A DNA stretch of 64,000 bases. Source: Exilibacterium tricleocarpae (GTDB taxonomy: Bacteria > Pseudomonadota > Gammaproteobacteria > Pseudomonadales > Cellvibrionaceae). The notes under the pieces are model-generated. The model had not been told where the DNA came from and did not search any database. It saw nothing but the letters and a program-made list of their open reading frames with translations. Each line of letters starts with the position of its first letter. The first letter of the stretch is position 1. The position numbers were made by a program, and so were the translations under genes. Of this stretch, positions 1 through 12,000 are shown piece after piece. Location of the stretch: contig NZ_ML660104.1 in NCBI RefSeq assembly GCF_007004655.1, positions 82,195 through 146,194 of the forward strand, in the 5' to 3' direction.

Positions 1-1
1 G

Positions 2-3000
2 CGCCGTTTTCTCAGGGCTTACGATTTGGATAACCGCCTGGTGCAGGCCACCGACCCCCTGGGCGGTATCAAGGCGTTTGAATACGATGTGTTGGGCAGC
101 CAAATCCGGGTGGTGGACGAGAACGGCGGCGTACAGATCAATGCATTCGACGCTATTGGCCGCCTGCTCAGCAGTCGCAGTGCCGGTGGTATCTTGACGG
201 AAAACGCCTATGATCTGCGCGATAACCTGGTCAGCAGTGCGCTGTCGTTTGTCGATGGCAGCGATCTGCGGGTAACCGTGTTCGACTACGACTTGCTGGA
301 TCGCCAGATCACCGTCACCGATGCCAACGGTTACAGCACTGAAATCGCCTACGACGTTTTTGACAATCAGATTCAGGTAACCAGTGGTTTGTACCTGCTA
401 TCGGCCGCCGATCCGGATTACGAGGCAGCCAGGGCCGCCCTGGCGTTTCCGCAGACCACGGTCTCCCAGTACGATGCGGTCGACCGCCTGGTGAAGTTCA
501 CTGATGCCAGAGGTACGGAAACTGTTTTTGGCTACGACGCCGTGGGCAATCGAACCAGCGTGATCGACGGGGCCAATGTCAGCGGTGACCGGCTGAGTCG
601 TTTTTCCTTTGATCTGGCCAACCGCCTGATCGAGTCCGTAAATCCCGAAGGCGGTATTACGCGCAATCAATACGATGCCCTGGGCCAACTGGTGCAAAAG
701 TCGGTGTTACAAAGTGACGACGGCCTCGGTAATCAGGTCTGGATCGACACGGGTTTTGGCTACGATAACAATGGCCGCGTCGTAGAGCGCGTTGACGGCG
801 AGGGCAATCGTGCTGAATACGAGTACGATGCCGTAGGGAACCAACTGCTGGTGCGGTCGGCGGCGGGCACTGCCGACCAGCGTACAACACGGTTTGAGTA
901 CGACCTGAACAACCGCATCACCGCTGAGATCGATGGCGAGGGCAATCGCACTGAGTTCGCCTACGATACGCTTGGCAACCGGATTCGGGTAACCGACCCT
1001 CGCGGTTCGATCACCCGGTTTTACTTTGATGCGGACAGCCGGCTGGTCAGCCGGCTCAACGCCGGCGGCTATGTGGTTGAATCCGAGTATGACTCGGCCG
1101 GTAACCGTTTGTTGCAAAGGGAGTTTTTCGGCGTTTTTAGCGGTGTTGCCGATGATTTCGTGCCGCCGCAGCCACCCACTTCACCACAGGACAGGGAAAC
1201 CCGGTTTACCTATGACGGCAACGGGCAGCTGGCGACACGGATCGAGGCCGATGGCGCTGTTTACCAGTTCAGTTACGACGGTGTCGGCAACCTGGCGAAG
1301 GAGACCGATTCGCTCGGTCGAGAGACTCTGTTTGCCTATAACCTGACTAACCAGCTTACCGTACTTACGGCGGCCGATGGGGTTGAAACGCACTATGGCT
1401 ATGACCTGGTAGGTAATAGAACCACTATCATTCGCGCGGCCAATACCGCGGCGGCGGCCGTTGAGACCTTTGATTATGACCTCAATAACCGCCTGGTTCG
1501 GGAGGTGGATGGACTCGGCAATACGCGCAGGACCCTGGCTTATGACAAGGCAGACAACCAGCTGGCGGAGACCGACGGTAATGGCAACAGCACGGTGTTT
1601 GCTTACGACCTCAACAACCGCCTGGTCGCCTTCAGTGACGCCGAGGGCGGCACAATCACCTATGGCTACGATGGGGTTGGCAACCGCACCGAGATTACCG
1701 ATCGTAACGGCAACCCCGAGGTCAAGTTTTACAACGATAACAACCAGGTGACTTTCGCGATTGACCGCGCGGGTTATGTCACTGCGTTTGACTACGACGC
1801 CAACGGCAATATCGTCACTCAGACATTATATATGCAACCGCTGCCGTTGCCGATCGACCCGTCAGTGGCGCCGGTGCCGGTGATCGGTGGCAGCGACCAG
1901 GTTACGCGTTTTGAATACGACCTGTTAAATCGGGTGACGGTCCGTATCGATGCGGAGGGCTTTCGTACAGAATTTGTCTATGATGCCGCCGGCAATAAAC
2001 TGCAAACTCGGCAGTACCGGGATCTGGCCGGGACGGATATAGCCGTAGGTTACAGTTACTTCGATGCGGTGAACCGGGAAATCGCCCGCCTCAGTGCCGA
2101 GGGTTATCTAACGCAGTTTAGCTATGACAGCGAGGGTAACCGTTTGAGTATTGCGGTGTTTGATGAACCTGTCGCTGTGCCCGCTACCGGTCTGCCCGCA
2201 CCGGTGTCCGGCGATGCCGGACGCCTCGAGCAGTTCAGTTACGACGCGGTGGATCGCCTGGTGCGCAGCACTACGGCCGCCGGGGTAAACACCGACTTCG
2301 AGTACGATGCCAGGAGCAATCGCACGGCAACCATAGAGGCGGTCGGGACGGACGACCAGCGCCGCTCAGAATTTGTGTTTGATCTGGCCGACCGTCTGAC
2401 CGATTCGGTCGATGCCCTGGGCTCGGTTGTTCATTTCACGCTCGACGGCAACGGCAACGTGCTTGAACGACGCGAGGCGTTTGGAACGCCGCAGGAGCGG
2501 TTGACGGCCTTTGTCTACGATGGCAACAATCGGGTCGTCAGCGAAACCGATGCGATCGGTACGGTTTCCACGTTTGCCTATGATGCCAACGGCAATGTTG
2601 TCAGTGCGACCAAGGCTGCGGGGCTTGCCGAACAGCGCATTGAACTGTTCGAGTACGACCGTAACAACCGCCGCACAGCCGAAGTCAACGGCGAGGGTGA
2701 ACGCACGGAGTCGGCCTATGACGGCGCCGGCAATCGCATTGGCCTGACCCTTGCCCCGGGGCTTGCCGAACAGCGTATCAACACCTTCGAATTCGATCGT
2801 GACAACCGTCTGGTTGCCGCAGTTGACGGCGAAGGTGTGCGCGTTGAGTATCGCTACGATGGTGTTGGCAACAAAGTGGAGACCATTCAGGCGGTCGGCA
2901 TTGCCGGCGAGCAGCGCCACACATTCTATGCGTATGACCTCGACAATCGCCTGGTTCAGGTCACGGACCCGCTGGGAGGGGTGACCCAATATACCTACGA

Positions 3001-6000
3001 TGTTCTCGGCAACCAGACACAGATTATTGATACCAGGGGCGGTTTGCAGACCAATGTGTTTGACGCTTTGGGAAGACTAGTCTCGAGTTTGTCAGCCGGC
3101 GACATACTGACGACCAACAGCTACGACCTGCGCGGTAATATCCTCAGTACCACCCAGTCTTTCGGCGACGGCAGCGATGCCCGCACCAGCCACTACCGTT
3201 ATGACTTGCTCGATCGTCAAACGGTGATTACCGACCCGGAGGGCTTTAGCACTCTTATCGATTACGATGCTTTCGGCAACCAGACGCGGGTGGATCACGG
3301 GCTTTACCTGCCGCAACCCGGCGATGCGGATTATAGTGCCGACAAAGCGGCGCGGGCCTTCCCGCAAGTCAACCGGTTTGCTTTCGATGCCGCCGACCGA
3401 CTGCTGAGCGTCACTGATGGCGAAGGTAATATCACCACCTACGCCTACGACGCCGTCGGCAATCGAATCCGTCTGACAGAGGCGGCCAATACCGAGCCGC
3501 GCATCACCACCTTCAGCTATGATCTCGCCAACCGATTGCTGGAAACCCGGTCCCCCGAGGGCGGGATAAGCCGCAACAGTTACGATGCGGCGGGCAACCG
3601 CACGGCAGAGGCGCTGCTGCAAAGCGATGACGGTCTGACACAAGTGTGGATAAACCGCACCTTCGAGTATGACGCCAACGGCCGTTTGGCGGCGGCTACA
3701 GACCCTTACGGCGTGCGCACCGAATATGCCTATGACGCCGCCGGTAATCAAACATTGATGAGAGCTGCGGCAGGCACTGGCGATGAACGCATCACGCGTA
3801 TGGAATACGATCTGAATAATCGTTTGCGTGCGGAGATTGACGCCGAGGAAAACCGCACTGAATTTGAATACGATGCCGCGGGCAATCGCATCAAAGTCAC
3901 CGATGCCGAAGGCCGGGTCGCGCGGTTTTATTTTGACGGCAGCAACAACCTGGTCGGAATATTGGACGCCGAGAGTTACGTTAACCACTTTGGCTATGAC
4001 GCTGCCGGCAATCGGGTGAACGAAACCATTTTTATGACGCGGTTTGTCGGTCCGGTTGACGACTTTGTGGCGCCAGCGCCACCTACGGCTGCCGGCGATC
4101 GCACCTTTACCTCGACTTTCGATGGCAAGGGGCAAGTGATTGAGCGTATCGAGGCCGATGGCAGCACTACCGGCTTCGAGTACGATGCGGCGGGTAACCT
4201 GTTGCGGGAGGTGAAGTTCTCCAACACCGATGCCCCCCGAGAGTTGCTCTATAGCTATGACCTGAATAACCGCCTCGCCACCTTCATCGATGTCGACGGT
4301 ACTGTCACGGCTTTTGGCTACGACGGCGCTAACAACAGAGTCAGTGAAACCATCACCAACAGCAGCGATCCCAACGCTGTGCGCCTTACGGTTTTTGAAT
4401 ACGATCTGAATAATCGTTTGGTGCGGGAGGTGTTCGATCCCGCGGGTTTGAATCTCGTGCAAACCACCGACTATGATCTGGTCGGCAACGCAGTGGTCAA
4501 CACCAACCCGAATGGCGACGCAACCCTGACTGAGTACGACCTGAACAACAGGGCCGTTCGCCAGATCGATGCTCTCGGCAACGATACCCTTTTCGCTTAC
4601 GATGCCGTCGGCAACCAGGTGTCACTGACCGACGCCAACGGCCAGGTTACGGATTTTGTGTACGACGGGAATAACCGGGTGATTCAGCAGATTGCCCCCG
4701 CCATTGTGAAGTACACCATAGACGGCGGTTCTGAGAACCTGCGCCCGGCCATTACCCGGGTCTACGACGCGGTCGGCAACGAGGTGCAGGTCACCGACGC
4801 CGAGGGCTTTGTCTCTACCCGCTACTTCGACAGCAATGATCGGATCGTCGCCGAGATCAATGGTGACGGCGTGTTGAGGGAGTTTAGCTACAATGCGGCC
4901 GGAGAGATAACCGGCGAAACGCTCTATATGACCAGGCTGGCCGGCGCCGCACCCGATCCGCAGACGCGTCCGGCGCCGCCGGCGGGCGAGTCCCGCAGCA
5001 CTGCCCGGGAATATGATTTAAACGGCAGGTTGACCCGTATTTTGCTGCCGGCGGTTGAGGTCACCACCCTGACCGGCACCGACACCGACAGCCCCACTGC
5101 CGTGACCGCAACCGTGCAACCGGAAGAGCGCTTTAGCTATGACGCGTTCGGCAACCAGGTCGAGGCGTTCGATCGCAACGGCAACCGCACGCTGGCCTAC
5201 TATGACGTCAAAGATCGCCTGGTGGCGCAGGTCGACGCCGAGGGGTACCTGACCGAATTTGATTACGACGCCCAGGACAATGTCGTCGAACAACGGATAT
5301 ACACGCAGCCTTTGGATACGGCTGCGCTGGGCCCCGACAACCGGCCGGCTCCCCCGGGTGGTGAGGTCTACCAGACCAACCGCTCCTATGATACGGCCAG
5401 CCGTCTGATCGGGGAGTTGTCGCCGTCGGTGGAGGTTTTCGACCCGGCGACGCTGACCACCACCGAGGAACGGGTACTGACGCAGTTTACCTACGACGGC
5501 GTCGGCAACCAGTTGTCGCGGACACTGGCGGCGGGATCGGCCCAGGCGTTTACAGAATATACCTACTACGATGCACTCAACCGCCAGGTCGCTATTATCG
5601 ACGGCAATCGTGTAGTCAACCTGTTCGGTTACGATGCCAACGGCAACCAGACGCTGGCCAAGCGACTGTTTAACCCGGTGGCGGCCGGTGTCGACCTGGC
5701 GACACTTTCCGGCAGCACCAACTTTAACGTCCTGGTCGGTAACAACAGCAACGATCAACAACTCAACCGACTTTACGATGCTTTGAACCGCTTGTCTTCG
5801 GAAACGGAGTTGATGGGACCCGGCAGTGGCGACGACCTGGTGCAACAGTTCGGCTATGATGCCAACGGCAATCGCACGCGGGCGGTCGATGCCGACGGCT
5901 TTGTCCAGCAGTTCAGCTACGATGGTGTCGGCAACCTGATTAAGTCTGTCAGCCCCGATGCGAGCGGCACCATCTATGATTACGATGCTGCCGGCAACCA

Positions 6001-9000
6001 GATATTTGCGTTTACCGGTCAACTCGACAGTATTCCGGCGCCGGCGCTGGATACCCGTGTCACCCTGGGCGAGGCGCTGACAGTGGGCTGGGAGCTGCCG
6101 GTCGATGCCAGAGTACAGTCTTACGTTGTCTACGACACCGTCAGCCATATCGATCTCGACAGCTACGCCAACCAGACCCCGGTGCTCGGCACCTGGTTCA
6201 GTACCAGCGGTTCGGCGGCCATAGCCACCGACGGCCTGAATCCCGGCGACAGTGTTTTCTTTCGTGTCGTCACCCAGGATGCGGCCGGCAGCCTGACCTG
6301 GACGGCGGAACAACGGGTGACTATCGCGCCGCGTATTACCGATGTGGCGGTGACTCAAACCGGGCCCGACGCCCTGGATATCGACGTCCGGTTTGACGCC
6401 GCTGTGGCGGCGCCGACACTGTTTTTCGGTATGAGCGGCAGCACCGACACGCCGGTTGCTCTGGTGGATCTGGGTGGCGGTAACTTCCGCGCTTCCCTGA
6501 ACGGGGTCACCAACCCGCAGGAGTTGTTTTATCGCATCAGTTGGGAAGACGGCTCGGGCGCCGCGTTTGTCAGTGAGGAGTTGCCTTTCGAAGCGTTGGG
6601 CGATCATGTGGGGATCAGTTCCACCCTCAGTGAAACTGCCGTGGTATCGGGTCCGGATACGTTTTATCAGGTGAATGTCGACACGGTGGTGCCGGCGGGC
6701 ACGGCGGCGGGGCTGCTCGGCCTGGCGGCAACCTGGCGCGGCATCGACGATCCCGCGATCAGTGGCAGCGCCAGTGTTGAAGGCGTTGACAGCGGGCTCG
6801 GCTTTTCCACGTTTGGCCTGGTGCTGGGCAGCGAAAGCCCGCTGCCGGCGGGTAGCTATACCGTTACCCTGCGCGCTGTCGGCGAAACTGAGGATTTGAT
6901 ATTAGATACTTTTGAGGTGACGGTCGGCAGCGGGTTGGTGACCGGTATCGAACGCAGTGCCAGTTGGACCGTGCCCGCCGGCGTCGATGATGCCCAAGTG
7001 GTGATTGTCGACGGTGTCAGGGTGGCGGCAAGTCGCGAGGGCGAGCGCCTGGTTGCCGCCCTCGACCTGCCGACGGCGGGAGCGACGCTCGGCTACAGCG
7101 CTTTCTACGGCACTGCAGTGGCCGAGAGCCACACCACCTCTGTCACCTCGACGGAGATCACCGAGACCGATGAAAGCACCACCCCGCCGACGGTGACCAC
7201 ACTGGGATTTGATCTGGCGATTGCCGCCGAACTGGCAGCGGCTGAGGCCGCCGCTGTCAACGGCGATCTGCGCCTGGCCTGGCGTGCCGCCGGCAGTGGT
7301 ACCGAGTTTGCCAACCAGGAGGTCATGGTCGCCGCCGGTTCTACTTACACAGCCACCTTGCCGCTGTTGGAGGCCGGTGCCTACGATCTCAAAATCTTTT
7401 ATCTCGACAACAACGGCAATGAGGTCATCGTCGACTGGTTGCGCGCCGATACCGCCGTTGCCGACATCACGGTGGAGGGCAATTCTGTTGTCATAACCGC
7501 CAGCGAGACCGCGGGTGAAATTACCTTGGCGGCCGATGATACCATTGTCGTCGATCCCGGCCTCTACAGTGGGCCGGTTTCCGGTGCGTTGAACAACCTG
7601 GTGCTGGCGCCGGTGGCGACCGGTAACCTCGGCGACAGTATCGCCGTCGATGGTCGCAATGCCGGTTACTTTACCGAAAACCGCTACGATGCGCTCAATA
7701 ACCGTATTGCCACCAATGCCGAAAACGGCGTTTGGCGAGAGCTGGGTGTCGACGCCAACGGCAATGTGGTCGCGACTTACAGTTTTGGTGAGGAGGGGGC
7801 GGCTAATGCTATCGCAACCTTTACCGCCTTTGACGGCCGCAACCGCGAGGTCGCCAGGTTTGCCGCGCCCGCACAGGTCGACGGGCAGGTTGCGCCGCAG
7901 CGCGCCGTCACCCGTTTTGTGTACGACGTGCAGGATCGGGTGGTGGCGGAGATCGATCCCCGGGGCGGCACCACCTCCCGCACCTGGAATGCGTTGGGCA
8001 GCCAACTGACCGAGACCGATCAACTGTTTAACACCACCACCTTTCGCTACGACCGGCTCGGACGCAACACCGCGGAAATCGACGCACTGGGTAATACCCA
8101 ATACAAGTTCTACGATACCGTGGGCAATCAAATACAAGTAATCGACGGCGAGGGAAATTCCACCGCCTTTGCCTACGATGTCTTCGGCCGCCGCACGGCC
8201 GTTACCAATGCTTTGAATCAAACCGTTACCATGGCGTACGATCAACGGGACCGCTTGGTAGCCGCGACCGACGGTCTCGGGCAGACGACCACATACGCGT
8301 ACGACGGTCGCGACAATCGAACGGTAACCATAGACGCCAATAACCACCGCACGGAACAGGTTTGGGACGGTCTCGGGCGGGTGGTAGATACGATCACTTT
8401 CCAAAACGGCCAGACTGTGCGCGATAGCAGCCAGTATGACGCCTACGGCAACGAGGTGGCCACTATAGATGCCGAGGGCCGCATCACCAGCAATATTTAC
8501 GGCGCCTTCGGCCGCCTGTTGCAGAGAGTCGACCCGGCCGGCCGCGTCACTTTCTTCGAGTACGATCAGCAGGGCCGCCTTATTCGGGAGTGGAACCCCT
8601 CGAGCGGCAAGGATATCAGGAGGAGCTACGACGATGCCGGCCGCCAGTTGACCGTGAACGACCTGGGCACCGGTGTCAGCACCGCCTACCGCTACGATGT
8701 GGCCGGCAATCGGCTCAACGAAGTGGTAACCACCCCCGGCAATGCCCACAATCGCAACGTGACCCACGCCTACGACGCCGTCGGCCAGATGGTGCGCTGG
8801 GCCGACAGCGTCACCGGTATGCAAACCAATTACGAATGGGATGGCGCCGGCAACCTGCACCGGGCGTTTACCGACCCCGGTTACGACCCGGATGGCGAAG
8901 GGCTCGGTGCCGGGACTCTCTTCGTCGACCATGTCTACAGCTATGACGGCAATAACCGCGTTACCCAAATGACCCAGCGCGGTGAGCTCGACATGCAGTA

Positions 9001-12000
9001 CAGCTACGACGCCGCCGGCAACCGGATCATGGTCAACAGCCGGGGTGTGCTTACCGACTACTTCTACGATGCCAATGGCCGGGTGATCCGCGCCGAAAGC
9101 GGCGGCAACACCAGTGCCGACTGGCAGTATGACAATGTCGGCAATGTCACCCGGTTTCGCACTTTTGACAGTAACGGCTCGGTCGATAAGGTCATTACCA
9201 AACAGTACTTTGAAAACAACCGCAATTTCTTCACCAATGACGACGGCCAGCAGACTACGCTGACGCTGGATAAAAGCGGCCGGGTTACCCGCACCAAACT
9301 GGTCGATGACGGCGATACCTTTTATTTCGACCACTTTTACAACGCTGCAGGTTTGGAGACTCGCATCAATGCCCGCGGCAAGGACGTGGGTGGCCGTACG
9401 ACAAACCGCTACGATGAAAACGATAACCTGGTGGAGACCGATAAAGGTGAGGGTGACAACCAGGATAGTAACGAGATTTTGCACTTCGTCTACAACACCG
9501 ACAATCAAATTCTTTTTCGCTCCAACGAGACCGGCAAAGACAATGTGGTTCTCGATACGGAATTTGCCTACGCCAACGGCAACCCGGTGGGGCAGACCGG
9601 CCAGACTGAAGATGCCGCCAGCGAAACCCTGCTGGATACGGGGCGCTACAATCTTGTGCAGCCGTTGGGCGAGGATTTCCCGGATACCACCGTTACCTCG
9701 GTAACCGCAGCCGCGGGTGATACCCTGCAGTCCATTGCGGCGGTAGTCTACGGCAACCCGAGTCTCTGGTTTGTGCTGGCCGAAGCCAACGGCATCCAGC
9801 CGGGGGAGGCGCTGCGTGAGGGACAGCGGCTGGTGATCCCCAACACGGTGGAGACCGGGCGCCTGACGGCAGATACCCACGTCGTCTATGACGAGGGCGA
9901 AATTATCGGCTCCACCCTGCCGAACCTGAAATCGGACCCGCAGGACGGCGGCTGCGGCGGCTTCCTGGCCATTATCATCATCGTCGTGATTGCCGTGGTT
10001 GCCATCATTGCGACGGCCGGTCTGGCGACGGCCTTTTTGGGCGGCGCCGCCGCGGCTGCCTCGGCGTCCCTCGGCGCGCAGGTTGCGGCTTTTGCCCTGG
10101 CCGGGGCGATTGTCGGGGCGGCTGCGTCGATAGTGCAGCAGGGGCTTTTTATCGCCCTCAATTACCAGGATGAATTTAGCTGGCGCTCGGTTGCCGCGGG
10201 CGCTGTCAGCGGTGCCCTGTCGGGGGCGGCCCAGGGGGTCGCCTTTGCGCAGAGCGTCGGTGCGATCGCCAACCTCCGCTTTGCCAAAGCTGCCGCATCG
10301 GCGCTGAAGGTGGCATCGGCGGCCAGTAAGCAACTTATCGAAAACGGTAAGATCACCTCCTGGACCAGTTTGGCGACCGCCGCTCTGGGCTCGACCAACA
10401 GCGGCGTCAATGTCGACGGCGCCACTATTGAACTGGCGGGTTTTGTCAGCGATGAAGCCCTGAGTTTTATCACGCCTTGGGTCGAGCTTACCGAGTCGGC
10501 GCTTCGCAATAACGGCGAGCTGAGTGCCACCGACTGGACCAATGCCATCAGCAGCACGCTCAGCGCCGCCTATGCCGCCGACGGTAAATCCTTTGGCGGT
10601 GACACAGTCTTTGCGAGGCTGGGTCTGGCAGATACGCAGAGCCTGATCAACCTGGCGGCCGGTGGCGCCCTGGCATCGTTCGACAAGGATGCGGGTATCG
10701 ACTATATCGCCAATGCCATCGGCAATGAGGTGGGTTCATTTATCGGCCGGCAGATCGTTGCCGTTACCGGCCAGGCGGAGCTGACGCGGGAAACCCTGGC
10801 CAACGCCCGCCAGCAGAGGGCCGATGCGCGCGCCGCCAGAAACAATACACCGGCGGCCAATGAGCCGATGACGGCGGTGGGTACCGAGGCCGATCCCGAT
10901 AAATTAACAGCGCCGGCGGCGGCCTCCAGCGATGATATTTCACCCCCGCCGGGCAGCCCCGAGGACACCCCGGTGCTGACCACGCTTGAAGATGCCGACG
11001 GCGATCAGGTAACGGACCCCACGTCCATACGGCGCATAGAGCCGGAGGACACTTTCTGGACCATAGCCAAGGGGCAATTCGAGGCCCTGGGGCTGAATCC
11101 CACCAATGCGGAGATTCAACGCCAGACACAGATTCTGATGCAGTTGAACCCCGATCTCGACGCGCGCAACCTGCCGCCCGGGGAGGAGTTGATTCTTATC
11201 GCGCCGGACTCGGGTATTGACGTGAGCCAGGCGACGGTTGATCGATACGAGACCGATGCCAGCGCCGGCTTGCAGGAGTCTCTCGCCGCCGGGCGGTTGG
11301 AGGACAGTATTGTCAGCCGCCTCGACCCGCTCGGTCTCGGCGGGCTGGATGCCGGCGCCGTAGTGCCTCCGACTGAGGTGGCGCTCACCGAGGAAGAGCT
11401 GCTGGACCAGGCGTTGCAAAACTTCTTGGCCGAAAAGCAGGCCGAGGTTGATATCTTGACGAGCACGCCACTTGAAGAGCTGAGAGATAATCGCCGCAAA
11501 GCGCTTATTCTCACCGAAGAAGAACTCCAGGATTTGAGAGCCGATGTGGAGCGGGGTTTCGATGCCGAGGCTGGTAAGGTCGAGATATCGGGAGAATTCT
11601 CCCAGGTTGCCGAAGCGCTGGGTTTTGAACTGACCTCAGTGACTCGGTATCTTCCTTCAGTCGGACCAGGAGCACCGTCGGTGCCCATTGAAGTGCCGGC
11701 GCTGTCGCTCGGCGATGCCAATACTTTCCTGGCCGAGTTGGAGGCCTCCTTCGCCTTTGACTTCGAGGACGGTACCCAGCGGCGCTTGGCCTTTATTCCC
11801 GAGGGGGTGACGCCTGAAGAAGCCAAACAGGCGGTGCTGTTCGATATCGGCAAGCGAGCTGATGCTCTGCAGGTGGCGTTGATTGTGGATGCCATCGATA
11901 TCGCTGTGGAGGCCGGGGGCGGACTGATCGATACCACCGTCGCCTTTAACCAATCGACATTCAACACGATACAGGTGCGTCTGGCAGAATCGTCCACCGA

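Noticed and set aside
5018..6607. 529-codon minus-strand frame inside the YD-repeat gene
   Set aside because: Same antisense shadow effect; no start signal and no recognisable protein.
6902..10333. 1,143-codon open frame on the minus strand inside the YD-repeat gene
   Set aside because: It lies wholly antisense to a strongly coding YD repeat region; GC-rich repeats create long antisense frames, and its translation shows no known domain, only periodic composition.
11305..11345. RLDPLGLGG as the Rhs autoproteolysis motif (DPxGL)
   Set aside because: The preceding Pro and the Tyr/Asn-rich core end typical of Rhs proteins are missing, and the shell ends about 550 residues earlier; treated as chance.
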